Shown here: in pieces, positions 10,300 to 22,651 of the stretch
How the letters are laid out: each line of letters opens with the position of its first letter
How positions within the stretch are numbered: position 1 is the stretch's first letter
Source: Hypoxylon rubiginosum
Lineage: Eukaryota; Ascomycota; Sordariomycetes; Xylariales; Hypoxylaceae
NCBI GenBank assembly: GCA_902806565.1
Contig: CADCXA010000053.1
Span: 682,001-746,000, forward strand
Direction of reading: 5' to 3'
Length of the DNA: 64,000 nucleotides
Notes under the pieces: generated by a model
Seen by the model: the letters and a program-made list of their open reading frames with translations, nothing else
What the model was told of the DNA's origin: nothing
Databases searched by the model: none
Program-made: the position numbers and the translations under genes

Positions 10300-12425
10300 T
10301 TACATTCGTCTAAAGACATTGCCACTGGCACTTCGCCGTGAGTCGGTTCGCCTGTCCTTCGCCTGCGGCCTTGGCGCCTCTTCACTCTTCTTCCTCCTCG
10401 ACTCTGGGACGAATGTGACTTGCCTCTCTCCAACTACATCGCCACGAGCTTTGCTAATCCGACCTGACTTTTGAGCCCTGGAGCCAAGAGTTATATCTTT
10501 TGACGGACGGCTGTTGCCTTGGTTAGACGTCCTAACATGCATAACCATCTCCTTCTGTGCGCCGCTTTTAGGGGCTACTTCATCGTCGCTTTCGTCAGTA
10601 TTGCTTGCGTCGTCCTCGCTCTCGTCGGATGATTGTACGCCCTGGGAAGCAACGGTCGCGCCAGTATCCGGGTCAACCCTGGTGCTTGGATTGAGAACCT
10701 GGAACTCGCGACTGTTCTCGTCGATCTTGAATTCTTCATCCTCGAACAAACGGTTGAATCGATCATCACCAAGTACGCCAGCCTTTGTATCAACACGTGC
10801 TCTCTTTTCTTGTCGCTTGAGAAGCTTGTCAACTAATTTCTGGTTGACCTTCACCTTCTTGTTTCCGCGGATTCGGCTGGCGCGTTCCTTTTCGACCTTC
10901 TCCTTAATGCGCTTGGCACGTTCTTCGTCCATGGCGTACGGGTTGGCGATCAACCGAGCTTGCTCGTATAATTTCGAAGCCACGAAATATCCGTGCATGT
11001 AAGGACGCAGTAGGTTTGTCTTGCCAATAAGATGTGACAGGCTCAGAGACTTCAGTTCTGGTAATGTCAAGAACTTGAAGTTGTCGTATTGGTCGGTGCT
11101 GACCTCCTCGGCCATCTCTTCGACCATGTTATCAAGGAATGAGCACCACCGCGGTGCAGATCCCAATTGCGGTATGAAAAAGCTGTGCATAGGCTTGCCC
11201 TCATTTGCCGTAAGAATCATCCCGCTGTTCTTGCACCAGGTGACGAAATTTATGTCAACTAAGGGCTCCACCGAAGTCCAGGTTTCGCCATCAAGCTCGT
11301 CCCATATCTTGATCATCTGCTTATCGGCAGACAGGATCTTCTTCTCCTGTGAGGACGTGGTCATATGTATAAGATTCTTAATTGGGAATCCGGGACCGTG
11401 GTCTTTCTGTAATAGGGGCTTCGGGCTTCGAAGATCGAAAAGCTTGATGAGACCGTTCGACGTGCCGGTCGCTAACGAGAGGCCTGTAGGGCTGAAGTCG
11501 AGGGCCGTTATTTCTCCTTCCTGACCGCCGAGAATGGCGACTCGAGATTTGGATCGTGAATCCCAGAATTCGACGGAGCCGATAGAAGTTCCAAAGGCTA
11601 ACAGGTTGTGGCTGTTCTCAGCAATTGCTGCCGTATTGACGCCCCCAACGCCGATGCTTCCCTGCAAGCCAGTCTCAACGCCATCGTCGGCACCGACATC
11701 AATTTGGAATGACTTCATAAATCTTCCGATTTCGAGGTTCATTCGAAAAACTTCGCCATGGCCGTCTGAATCCAAGCCTACCGAGGGCACTAATGCTTCG
11801 GTAGCGTGGCGATCGTATATAAGGTCTCTTCCGTACCGGGGTAAGCGTAGCTCATAATGGCAGCCGGCTGGGGTCTACTCTATGTTAATATGTCTTCCCT
11901 ATGTGCCAAACGAGGTTTCAAGACTTTGAAGAATTTGAATCTTACGTGGAACTCGAGTTTTCTGTCACTCTGCAAGTGTAGTGATTTTGTATAATCGGAG
12001 GAGAGGAGAAGGAATGTCGTATTGAGAGATTTCGTGTGTCTAGCGAACGACAAGGCGAGGTGAGGCAGGTAGTGAACGTGGAACTGCGGTTTGTCTGCTC
12101 AATGTTAACAGTATATATATCGGAGCTGGGTCGTCTTTCTTACATGTCCCAGTAGACATGACCCAATCATTGTCATCCGAAACTCGTACACATTGGCTGG
12201 CTTCCTCGAACTCGAAGTCCTGAAGTAATTCTATTCTGTTCTGATATTCCGGGTCCGACTTCAAGCTACGCTTCCGGCGACGGGCCAGCCTGTGTAGACA
12301 CCCAATTAGTTATGACCTTTTGTGTTAGTGGAAATTGGGTCGTCTCACCAGTCTGGGAGAGGGCGCGCAGTGTTGGCGCCGGCTATGGTGTACACCGAAA
12401 CATCTCCCTGATTCGTGACCTTCAT
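10300..12425 (-). CDS. ENP2: Ribosome biogenesis protein ENP2 (NOL10), WD40 repeats
   Basis: Four exons, 12425-12349, 12289-12144, 12094-11946 and 11874-10300, encode 648 residues (yeast Enp2 is about 700). Introns are 59, 49 and 71 nt. The N-terminus MKVTNQGDVSVYTIAGANT and the PDWLARRRKRSLK block are diagnostic of Enp2/NOL10. A WD40 propeller occupies roughly residues 60-370 (for example FGTSIGSVEFWDSRSKSRV, and ITALDFSPTGLSLATGTSNG). The NUC153-type motif DDRFNRLFEDEEFKIDENS lies near residue 500. An acidic Asp/Glu/Ser stretch and a basic C-terminus follow. Enp2 is a nucleolar SSU processome component needed for 18S rRNA maturation and works with Enp1, Bfr2 and Lcp5. Every junction is in phase and restores conserved sequence. 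This is one of the most secure calls here. Confidence 0.95.
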
Positions 12426-13292
12426 GGCGACGTAGATGCCGACGAAAAGTTACTTGGCGATCAGAAGGAAGAAAGGTGACGCGAAAGAGTAGTTTGCGAA
12501 GGAGTACCTAGCGAAAGAAAAAAGAAGGAAAAATTGTAGGCTAAGGTTGCTATACAAATTATGCGAAGATGCGAAATCTAGAGGGGCGATAAGAGAAAAA
12601 TTAAGTGGGTATATCTATACGATAAGCGAACCCCCGGTCTATTTTCTCCGCCTTGCACTGCTTGCATTAGCCTCTGACCCTGGTCGGCCTTCCTTCGAAT
12701 CCGGGCTCCGCCTTGAAGATCCGCACCTAGCCCGCCCAGCCCGCCTAGGCCTGCCCAGTGCCCAGGTGCTGTAGCTCAGGCGCACCTGATGAATGATTGG
12801 CCTGTGAAATATCACCTGCACCCGCACGCTTCGTGGTACTCGTACAAGGAACTTCAAGCTTCCTTTACCCTTCCCTTCGACCCTTCAACAGGAGCATACC
12901 CCCCTAATAATCAACCCACCACCGTCTGATCGTCAATACAAGCAACTCGTAGCCGCTACAAATTGGTTCTAGACTCTATGTCATCCAATCAGCCGTAGCT
13001 TAATTCTCTAGCTCAAGAATATTGACGACATTCGAAAATCCCATGGCTCGATAATTACCCGCAACCGTTTACTAATCGATTTGCGCTTCGAGCCTCGCAT
13101 CACGTTCTGTCGGCGCAGGCGTAGCGGAGATGGAGTTAGGCACGTGCTGGAGACCCCAAAGACTGAAAGCAACTCCTACAAATCATATCGGCTGCTATAC
13201 GTTACTCGTACGTTAGCTGACAAGAGGCACATAGTGCCCGCCTCATACATGGGAACGACTGCTGCACCGGAATGCTTGATACGATTTACGAC
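12426..13292. other. Divergent promoter region between ENP2 and MED13
   Basis: An 867-nt region 5' of both ENP2 (-) and MED13 (+). It contains a purine-rich tract next to ENP2 (about 12470-12540) and a GC-rich patch with repeated CCCGCC-like words (about 12700-12790). I see no gene. Confidence 0.5.
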
Positions 13293-16200
13293 ATGGACAC
13301 TGGTGAATATGATAAATATGACACTAACGCATTGGTAATTGTCAGTCATAACCCTCTCCTGCTTGCGGATTTGCGTACCTAGGTATGTAGCCTAATGCTG
13401 ACTTGTCGACCTAGAATAATATATCATCTATCAACTTTGCTTTCTACGATCCCGTCTCCCCGACTTCGGCGTCATTCGGCCCCGGTGCCCTCGAACTCGA
13501 GAGCTCGCTACGAAAAGATGGGTTCCTAGCCTACTTCGATACCATCCGACGGGGAGTGTGGTGCTTCCGCTTATTACAAAAGGAGAGGTTACAGGGCAGC
13601 CAGCCAGCCGCTTCGGCATTCCCGAAGTCCATTGGAAGCGCAGGGTTTGCCTTTTCTCTAGTTGAAGAAGGCATTCTCGAGTCGGCTGCGCTCGTAAAGA
13701 ATCGCTCACATGGCCTAAATGCAGTCAACACACCGGCCAGTTCCTCGTCGTCGACCGGATCAGCTGTTCTCGATTCGGCCTATAGAAGTGCCCAGTCCGC
13801 AACTCTGCCACCGGTGCAGTCCTTTCCCTCCTCCGCAACCGAACAGGACTCCAGAACCATTGTATCTGTTGATTCAAAAGCCGGCCCCTCGACTTCGACA
13901 AAAGATGCCTACGAGCACTTCATCACCGCTGCACTCTCCGCGGTGTCTGCGGGCTTCTGCGCCAACACTGGTGCCATCCCATTAAGTTCTCGAACCTTAC
14001 TCCTCTCAAGGACATCCTATAGCGATTTCGTCGCTGCGCCTGCTATTCTCGCGTCTTTGCGCATATATCTTACCACAACCGGCAGTCTTGTCATATCCTT
14101 CGCCCTTTCTCCTGCCGAAGGCATAGTCTGCCTGTCTGAAAACCTTGTACACCCCCTTCCATCGGTCGGCGTTACGGTTTTAGCTGCGCCCTTGGGCATG
14201 TTTGCTACTTGCCACCCTGCTTCTATATCTGACGCGATAGCTTCTGACGGCAGTTTCGGCCCTTCACCTGATACACAGATGATGAGGTCACGATCTGAAA
14301 GAGACGATGCTCCTTGGCGGAATATTTGCTCCAAGTTTTTACAGGCTCGAAATATTCCGTTCCCTTTTGGCGGATCTCAGAATTGGATCGGCCTCCAGCG
14401 AATGCGCCGCAAGCCAACAGAGCAAACGGTAGACGGGAAACGTACTCCACTGGCCGGTGCTCCTAGCATATCATGGCCCGCCAGCCTCTGCTTCTGCAAG
14501 ATGTTTTCCCGGTTAGCAATCAGAGGAGAAACATACGATCAGTCGATGTCTCAGCCTGAACGTAACTTTGACGGTCTTGGTGTCGCAAAACAATGGTATT
14601 TGGGTGGTGGAGAACGAGACGAAGCTTTGGCAAAGAACAAAAGAGAAAGAGATGCTGCAATGGCCCGCGAGGTGCCGCTGGCAGACAATCAAATCCAACA
14701 CACAAGTGGGTTGTCTCCTTTGACCTTACGGCGATCTAGCAATACCGGACCACCACCAGGAGGTCTGTACCCGACTCCGCCAGATGGCGTCCAAAATCTC
14801 GTAGGCGCAACCCCGTCGATGGACGGTACAATGTCTAGTCCGGGGAATAATATGACTACTATGGCGACTGCTGACAACGAGGCTGGCCGCAATGTGCCGC
14901 CGTACAATGACAACTGGGAAAATACGGAGGTGAAACGTGAACGTGCTGGCACCTCATTTGAGTCCGAAAATCTGTTTGGCGAGCTTGGACCCGATATGTT
15001 CGGAGACAATGACATCACCGAGGCCGATTTCAACTTCTTTGATGAGCAGCCCGGCGATATGAGCTTAGGCTCCCTCGACCTTCCTGATATGCCAAGTGGA
15101 GATTCGAACCTTGACCTTTCTGCCAGCCTTCCGGCAACCCAAGAAACCCAAGGAAGATCGGATCCTCCAGACATTCAGTTGCCTGATACGGCTCCTACAA
15201 CATTTACGAAACCTGAGCTTAGACACGCGCGAAGTACATTAGGGGATGAATCACGACGCCGTGGCCTACAAGAGCCCAATAGATCACAGTCTATGGGGAT
15301 GAAAAGGCCCGCCAGTCCGTTTAATCCAGACACTGTATTTAAACGGATCAGGGCATCGCTCGACAATCATGAAGCCATGCAGGAAAACCCGCATAAAAAT
15401 GCTTCTTCTCATAGCAGCATTTTTGACAAGGTGAACTTTGGGCCATGTTTGTCAATAGTAAACAGCAAATATGAGGGAAGCGGCCGGTTCGATTATTCTG
15501 TCGACCGGTCGGCTGATACTAAATCGATCAGCCTTAATGAACCGCCAACGACGGACTATCTGCGACGTCATAGCAAGAGTAGAAGGGGCTTGAAAGAGCT
15601 TCCTACCAAGGCTGGGCAGCTATTGATTCGTGCTTCTGATGGCCAGGTTCCTTCATCGAACCAAGGAAGCCCAATGAATGTTGAAGAAGCTCACTCAGAC
15701 GCCGATGAATTGAGTCTTATATCAGACCAGGACGACTCGAGTTATGAAAGTGATGAGCCCGTATCACCAGTCAAATCTTCTAGTATGAGGCGACGTCTAG
15801 TTGACGACGACGGAGAGTCGCTGGCGACGTCGTTTAGGGAAATTGAATCGGCGGATATGAGCTCCTCCCATCTATCACTCGAGCTACCCCAAACTTGTAA
15901 ATCCGAAGCGGATCTTCCGCTTACGAAATATTTTGCCGACCCGGAACCGCCATTGATTCATTATTCATTGCCAGATGAACAGTTGATAATGGCTGCACAG
16001 ATCCTTACAGACCAGTTCTCTACCTGTACCCTTTCTGTCAACGCGACGTCCCCGTCGCTAGAGTCGAAAGTCGATCGGCGACGCCAGCTTACCAGTTTAA
16101 CGCGCAGATCTATCCAAGACATTAAAGCAAACCTTCCTCCGTGCCTTGCGTTTGCTTCTGAATACCAGCTTCGCCCATTAATCGAGCTTCAAGACGTTCC

Positions 16201-17890
16201 ACTCCTTGGCCAGCCCACGAGAATGCAGCCGAGACCCCTAGGCATCGAAGGGTTTAGGGCAGGCAACTTGTTCCAAATTCCGTCACCACATTTTGAATTG
16301 CGACGATACGAGTCGAAATTGTCTGTCTTGCCATCTGCCGTGGCGTTTTGGGAGAGCCTTGGGCTTAGTCCCTCACCGGGAAATAAAGACATAAATGCCA
16401 TCTGCATTTTCCCGGATTTCGACGGCCTCCTGGATGACATGTTGGTTTTTACAGACAGGATGCGTAGCATCTACGAGTCACTGAAGCTAGGTTCCTTCAA
16501 CCGTTTACCGACCACATCTGGCGTCGAAAACGGCATGTTCCCCTTCGCGATGGAAAAAGAGCCGGTGCCCTTGAGTAAATCGTCGCCCTTTCTAAGGCCC
16601 TCCCTTGCAAGTTGCGCTTCCAAAGTCAGCCAAGTGTTGGTATCAATGGCGGTTGAAGAGACAAACTTTGTTGTCTACTTTGTTTATTCGCCGGACGCTG
16701 CTGGCTCTATAGTTGAATGCTGCGCTGCCTTCAATCAGATCTTCGAGGGTTACAAGAGGTTGCTGTCTAGCAAGAAGATGACACACACCAACGATCTAGC
16801 TCTACAGTTGATACCCCAGGACTTTGTAGCATCTTCGCGTTCGGTTGCCATGCCATCCCCCTTTGAGTTTTCCAGGTTGGCAATGGAAACATACGACAGA
16901 TGTACTCAATTCGGTGGCGCAACGCCCTCGTCGCCGGCCATCATGCTCGAGCAACCACCACCGCGGATGATCGACTTCAAAGTGACGACGACCCCATCAG
17001 CATCTCTGCTTCACGAGAATACATGTCTCCACATTGCTTACGCACAGAGCATAGACGGGAGATGGATATCTGTGGCTTGGACGGATAATAGGGGTAGCCA
17101 ACAAATGACAGCGTCATACTGCTTGGGGAGAAAGGGAAAGTCTCTATCAACTCAATTTGCAGATGTCGCAACAGAGATCTGGGGGTCGACTCGTGATTTT
17201 ATCTCGCCTTGGAGGGTGCACTGGCGAATTATTATTGCGAAATCTGGCACCATGGAGCAGTCTGAAATAGAGCTGTGGTCTGCCCTGCTTCAGGCAGAAT
17301 CAAAAGCATCCATGAGCTTAACACTGGTCACAGTAGATACGGATCCATCCATGCAACTACTTCCTCCTATCGTCAAGGTATCTGGCAACGCCTTGTCCGT
17401 ATTTTATTCAACACCAGTCTCAACACCGCAAGGGTCTATGGTCTCTCCTGAGCAAAGCGGCAACCCGCCTACCCCTATGAGGGAGAATGTAGCGACCAGT
17501 GCACCTACACCGGGTGGCGATAACGCAGACTCCGATGCAGACGCCACACTAGCAGAAATCACGGATCACACATGGGGCATTGTTCTGTCACACAGGTTAA
17601 ACAACTCGATCTCCCTAACGGAACTGAACCCCACGCTCGTCAGCGGATATTTGGTAAAGCGCGGTGGAACGAGAACCGAAGACCCCCCCGTTGTCTTAGA
17701 GGTCAACATTGTCCACGTCGAAGGAACTCCTCGACCTTATGAGTCGCTGTTGAGAGAGATGCTCATATGTTACCGAGGACTAGGGACACTAGCCAGAGCT
17801 CGCGGCATGGTGGATAGAGAGACGGATATACGGCCGTGGCATATTGCCGCCGCTGAGAAAGCTGTCAAAGCTTTGTACATGTTGATGTGA
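13293..17890 (+). CDS. MED13: Mediator complex subunit 13 (Med13/Srb9)
   Basis: Two exons, 13293-13334 (14 codons) and 13415-17890, encode 1505 residues. The 80-nt intron (GTAATT..CCTAG, phase 0) joins MDTGEYDKYDTNAL to NNISSINFAFYDPV, a typical fungal Med13 start. A fungal Med13 acidic block (DMFGDNDITEADFNFFDEQ) is near residue 540. Long Ser/Pro/Asp-rich linkers follow. The conserved C-terminal region ends GLGTLARARG, then RPWHIAAAEKAVKALYMLM, which is the family's terminal signature. Med13 links the CDK8-cyclin C kinase module to core Mediator and is nuclear. The length fits filamentous fungi (about 1400-1700). The intron contains one of the TACCTAGGTA palindromes. Confidence 0.95.
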
Positions 17891-18604
17891 TTCCCAGCGG
17901 TTAGTTTAAGTTATATAGAGGGCATTGCGAGCAGCAATTAGCGAAGAGAGCATATCTGGGTAGCATTTTGCCGTCTACAGTCCATCGTGATAGACGTTAA
18001 ATTGACTTTATTTTAAATTACTCTGAAATATTCGCCGGGTTGTACCAAGATGTGATGCTAAGATACCGTAGATATCTACCAATACTTCGTACCATATCTT
18101 GCAATTAGGTAGCCGAAGGAATAGGGCTGTCTTGGCTACTGGTAGCCAGTGGTCAGCCCCTGAATACCTAGGCTAGACGCAATAACGCCGGGTGAGTGAC
18201 CGGGTTAGAGGTGCTACTTTGGGCATACTGTCAAGATCGGAAGCAGCCATGATGGAGATGGAATCCCGCTTCCGTTATCGTAGACCAGATCCCAGCCCCT
18301 TATGAACGGTGTGTAACTTGAGCCTGCAGTGCGACAATAGTTCAACGACGGAAGCAACAGAAGGCATGCTGTGCTCTCGGAAAATGCGTGAAAGTAAATA
18401 TTCTAATAGCCAACGGAGTTCGGACTATATTCGCTATCTATACTTGAGTTCACGAGTTCTAAGATCACCTTTTCGTCTTAGTGCCAATCGTCAACCCATG
18501 TTGAGATCTACTTGATCCCATACCTAAGGCATATCAATATGACCTGGATGAAGAGCATCATATTAAAACAGCATTACCCCGTGTCATAATTCTCGTTCGT
18601 ATAA
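17891..18604. other. Intergenic between MED13 and the monooxygenase pseudogene
   Basis: A 714-nt stretch of AT-leaning, non-coding-like sequence. It should contain the MED13 3' UTR and the former promoter of the monooxygenase. I found no upstream exon that would restore a start codon for that gene. Confidence 0.45.
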
Positions 18605-20170
18605 TGGCGATACGCAACTGTGATCTGGTGTTGTGGTTATAGTATAACGATAGCAATCCACACGATCAACACCGTAGAACCTGTCGACTTGATCGTGGTC
18701 GGTGCAGGAATATCCGGCATAAATTGTGCTTACCAACTGCAAAGTGAACTTCCACATGTCAAGTTCACCGTCCTCGAAGGCCGTAATAGTATCGGTGGCA
18801 CCTGGGACCTATTCAGATACCCGGGAGTTCGCTCGGACTCAGACCTCCGTACCTACGGGTTTACCTGGCAGCCTTGGCCCTACTCCCATCCGATTGCCGA
18901 AGGGTCCCTGGTAATACAATACCTGAGAACTTGCGTGTCTCAGCACGGGATCGATTGGTATATTCAGTTCAAGCACAAGGTACTATCTATGAAATGGTCT
19001 TCAAAAACGCAACGATGGACCCTTATTGTAGACCACGAGGGCCTCCGAAAAGAATTCATTACACGCTTCGTCTTCTTGGGAGTAGGCTATTACGACTACC
19101 AGACACCGCGAAAGACCACAATCCCCGGCATCGAGAACTTCAAGGGCAAAGTCCTCCACCCACAGTTCTGGCCCGATAAATACGACTACACCGGTCAGAA
19201 GATAGTCGTCATCGGTAGCGGAGCCACGGCCGTGTCCCTCGTACCAAGTCTCGCAAAGAAATCCTCGGTGACTCTAGTACAAAGAAGCCCTACTTACATA
19301 CGGTCCATCATGAACCGGACTGCAGGCTCATGATGGCCGCGTGCGGGCCAACGTTTATGGTCGATGATCGTAGTCAGCCTCATGGTGCTCTACTATAGGT
19401 ATTTCCCCACGCACGCGAGAGCCGCCCTGCGCAAAGCCGCGGCCGCGCAGCTACCCGAATCCGTCAGCGTCGACCCGCACTTCACGCCGCGGTGCAACCC
19501 CTGGGACCAGCGTCTCTGTCTGTCGCCGGACGGAGAATTCTACAAGGCGTCCAACAGCCCAAGGACGCATATCGTTACGGGCTAGGTGAAGCAAGTCACG
19601 GAGCAGGCCGTCGAGATGAAAGATGGTCAAGTAATCAAGGCCGACGCCATCGTGACGGCGACTGGGATTAATATGCAGATGGGCGGAAAGATCGACATAA
19701 GCGTCGACGGCGAGGTGAAGAAGTGGAAAGGGAGAATGGTATGGAACGGCCTGATGCTCCAGGACATTCCTAATATGATGTTCGCCTTTGGGTACACCAA
19801 CGGGTCCTGGACCCTAGGCGTGGACAGCACTACCTCCATCCTGATTCGTCTCTGGAAGCTCATGGAGAACCGCGGCGTCGCGGCAGCCGTCCCGCGGCTT
19901 CCGGAGGAGGCGGCGCTGGAAACCGTGCGGTTCTGGCCCCTGCTCTCCACGTACGTGCAGGAGGTGGAGGAGAACCTGCCGAAATACGGTAGCACTGGGC
20001 CGTGGAGACCGAGGGTTACCCCTTTCGCCGACTACTTGCATGCGCGATGGGGGGGACATAACAACAGGCCTGGAGTTCTTGATTTGATTGGTTATATGGA
20101 TGATGATGATGGGGTATCGAGGCGGTATAAATGCATCGGGGGAGACATTATACGTATGCAATGTCGCTAG
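18605..20170 (+). pseudogene. Baeyer-Villiger-type flavin monooxygenase, inactivated
   Basis: One reading frame carries a full monooxygenase similarity from 18605 to 20170. It is cut by TGA at 19331-19333 and TAG at 19583-19585, both in the same frame as the coding sequence on either side. No ATG occurs between the upstream in-frame TAA (18602-18604) and the first FAD motif, so the start is missing too. Visible motifs are the FAD Rossmann VVGAGISG, the Baeyer-Villiger fingerprint FKGKVLHPQFWP (FxGxxxHxxxWP), the NADPH Rossmann VVIGSGATAVS, FTPRCNPWDQRLC and IVTATGIN. Active relatives (CzcO-like) insert oxygen into ketones or hydroxylate heteroatoms, with NADPH and FAD. No splice sites remove either stop in frame. 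CAG-to-TAG and CGA-to-TGA are C-to-T changes and could reflect RIP or deamination, but the ancestral codons are inferred. An assembly error is possible but would need two events plus a lost start. Confidence 0.8.
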
Positions 20171-20658
20171 GTAAGTAGGTGGCTGCATAAGAAGAAGTGA
20201 GCGAGAACGTCAAAACAGCGTCGGGGTTAATCTGGAAATGAGCGTATGTAGTCTCACAGTGTGTTCGAAATTCAATCCATGTACGTATTACGCCGGGATG
20301 TTATCTAAATGAGGTGCTTCCATTTGATATATCATATACCGCTGCCGTTCCCCTGAGCGGGTTGGAGCGGAGGGGAGCGGACAGGAGTGGACCCTAGACG
20401 GCCTGGAGCGGACTTCCGTATTATTGTCTATAATATTCACCAACACGCGGATCATGAGTCACCGGCGTCAAGGGATCTAAATGCACTTTGCAGAAAAAAT
20501 CTCAGTCAATACCATGTGAAAAGGCAACAGGCTGTGGCCTGGCGGGCCATAAATACGACAGTCCTGACCTCGATCTCTGTGAAGAATGCTATCTATCTTC
20601 ATCAAGCTCATCTCGCTTAAACAATATTTAATAAGCTGTAGACTTGCCAACACGAATC
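20171..20658. other. Intergenic, upstream of the SDR gene
   Basis: A 488-nt region with GGAGCGGA-like words repeated around 20345-20410 (GAGCGG appears several times in 60 nt). No coding sequence is evident. It probably contains the SDR promoter. Confidence 0.45.
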
Positions 20659-21636
20659 ATGGGTCAACTTGTGTGGCTTATCACCGGTTGCTCATCCGGG
20701 TTCGGAGAACTATTGGTGCACCATGTTCTGTCTCGCGGGGATCTCGCGATCGCCACCGGGCGGAAACTTGACAAGATCAAGCAACTTGAACTAGCTGGAG
20801 CGGCCGCATTGGAGCTTGATGTCACTCGTCCCCAGCAGGACATCGACGATACTGTAGCTAAGGCCATTGCTATTCACGGGAGGGTTGATGTAGTCGTGAA
20901 CAATGCCGCCTACATCGTGATGGGTGGATGGGAAGATATCGAGTAAGAAGATGCGATGCCAACCTAAGAAGTCAGATTACTCACATCGGATCAGGTATGA
21001 CCAAATCCTTGCGCAATTCGACACGAACGTATTCGGATCTATCAAGGTGACGCGTGCGGTTTTGCCACATCTGAGAGAGAGACGGTCGGGCACCATGGTG
21101 TTCATCGGCTCCCTGTCAGGCTGGCATGGGCACCCCTTTGTTGGCGCATATGCGGGATCAAAGTTCGCCCTGGAAGGTACTGCACTCCGACCTGTCAGTG
21201 TGGAGTTTCTCCATTAACTTTGCGTGCAGGTCTCGTGGAAAGTTTGAGTCGGGAGACGGAAGCATTCGGACTCAAGACCTTGCTGATCGAGCCAGGAAGG
21301 TTCCGGACGAAGCTGCTGTCACCCGGCAACCTGCAGGTGATGCAATCCAAGATCCCTGACTATGCCGAGGCTTCACGGGAACATGCCAACGGACTGGCCA
21401 AAGAGGATCAGACACAGCCTGGTGACACACAGAAAGCAGCCAAGATCATCGTCGATCTCGTGCGAAAGGAGGGATGTGCAGCGGCCAAGGACGTGCCGTT
21501 CAGGTTTCCATTGGGCCCGGATTGCTTCAGCACGATCAAGGAGAAGTGCGAAGAAACTCTTAATCTTCTCCAGGAGTGGAAGGACGTCATTAACAGTACG
21601 AACCACGATAGCGGTACTGATATTGGTTCGAATTAA
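20659..21636 (+). CDS. Short-chain dehydrogenase/reductase (classical SDR)
   Basis: Three exons, 20659-20942, 20995-21176 and 21230-21636, encode 290 residues. Introns are 52 and 53 nt (GTAAGA..CAG and GTACTG..CAG). Motifs are the cofactor loop TGCSSGFG (residues 9-16), NNAA (81-84, where NNAG is usual), Asn106, Ser134, Tyr147 and Lys151 (YAGSK), so the catalytic tetrad is intact. An Arg follows TG in ATGRK near residue 35, as in NADP-preferring enzymes. The sequence FGLKTLLIEPGRFRTKL is typical of fungal SDRs often annotated as retinol-dehydrogenase- or 3-oxoacyl-reductase-like. The true substrate cannot be read from sequence. It lies just downstream and on the same strand as the dead monooxygenase, so the two may once have worked together. 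That is inference. Confidence 0.9.
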
Positions 21637-22651
21637 ATATTGAGGTCCTCCTCACTAGCAGAAATATACATGTAAGGTACCTAATGTATACAGTACACTA
21701 AGCTAACCCACCCCCTTTTATAAATCGCAACCGATTTGGCTCCGTCTGCAGAGAATTGTTAGGTAACATCAACTGATTGCGCCGCGAATACTTGCCAACT
21801 ACGTGATTTTCAGTCCAAGCGTGCAGGTTAAGCTTCGAATGGAGACTGAGAATTATCCAGAAAACTGCGACAAATTCTCTATATCAAATTTCAGCCCCGG
21901 TTGAAGCTCCGAGCAAGCTCCAGGATCGGCATCGCAGAAGACGTTGTAAAAGAAGGAATAGATACTTGGTTAAAGATGGTAACACCCGCCCGTCTTGATT
22001 TTGCCTAGCCTCTTTATGTTCGTAAGCTGGAGTTTGTCAGCGTCATGTTAATACCATCGAAACCATGCCTTGGGAGTTGTCATGCTCTGATCGTGTAAGA
22101 AAGGAGATACATACCTCCTATACATAGGACTATTCCAACCCAGCTAGCAACTCGACAGGTGAATACGGGCCGTGCATACAAATAATCGAGACAGGAAACA
22201 AATTACAACCATGCTTCTCGTTTCAAAACAGTGATACGGCAATAAAAATTGTTTCACAATGAATCTTTTTATCAAGAGGTAGACAAAGCGTTGATTAGGA
22301 GCTGATTTATAAACAGGGGCGTTGACAGTGTTCTATCTGCTATACCATATTTGTTATTGTTACGAACACAGTGCCCTTATGAGGTGTATTGATAGAAAAT
22401 GTAAAACTGAGATCTCTTTGAGGTGGATACAAAGCCCTGGATAGCACAGCAAATTCCTTGCTATAGTATTAGTCTAGCTATAACCTGTTATGAATACCTG
22501 ATTGAATATATAATGACTCAATTATCCCGGCGATGGCATTTAATACGGCAAACCCACCACGGACGTTTATTTCACTACGAAACACTCATATATAAATTGG
22601 TTGCAGCACTTATACAAGCCTTTTTATCCTCCAAGGCTGAAAATTCCCAAC
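21637..22651. other. Intergenic between the SDR and SNF2-like genes
   Basis: A 1015-nt AT-rich region with many stops in all frames. I see no gene, tRNA or tandem repeat. It includes the promoter of the SNF2-like gene. Confidence 0.5.

Noticed and set aside
18605..21636. Secondary-metabolite cluster hypothesis (monooxygenase, SDR, with O-methyltransferase and 2OG oxygenase further right)
   Set aside because: No polyketide synthase, NRPS, terpene synthase or P450 is present. The enzymes are separated by housekeeping genes over 40 kb, and one is a pseudogene.
8588..21690. A 14-mer, GGTACCTAATGTAT, present twice (near 8588 and 21677)
   Set aside because: In 64 kb several shared 14-mers are expected by chance, and the flanks differ.
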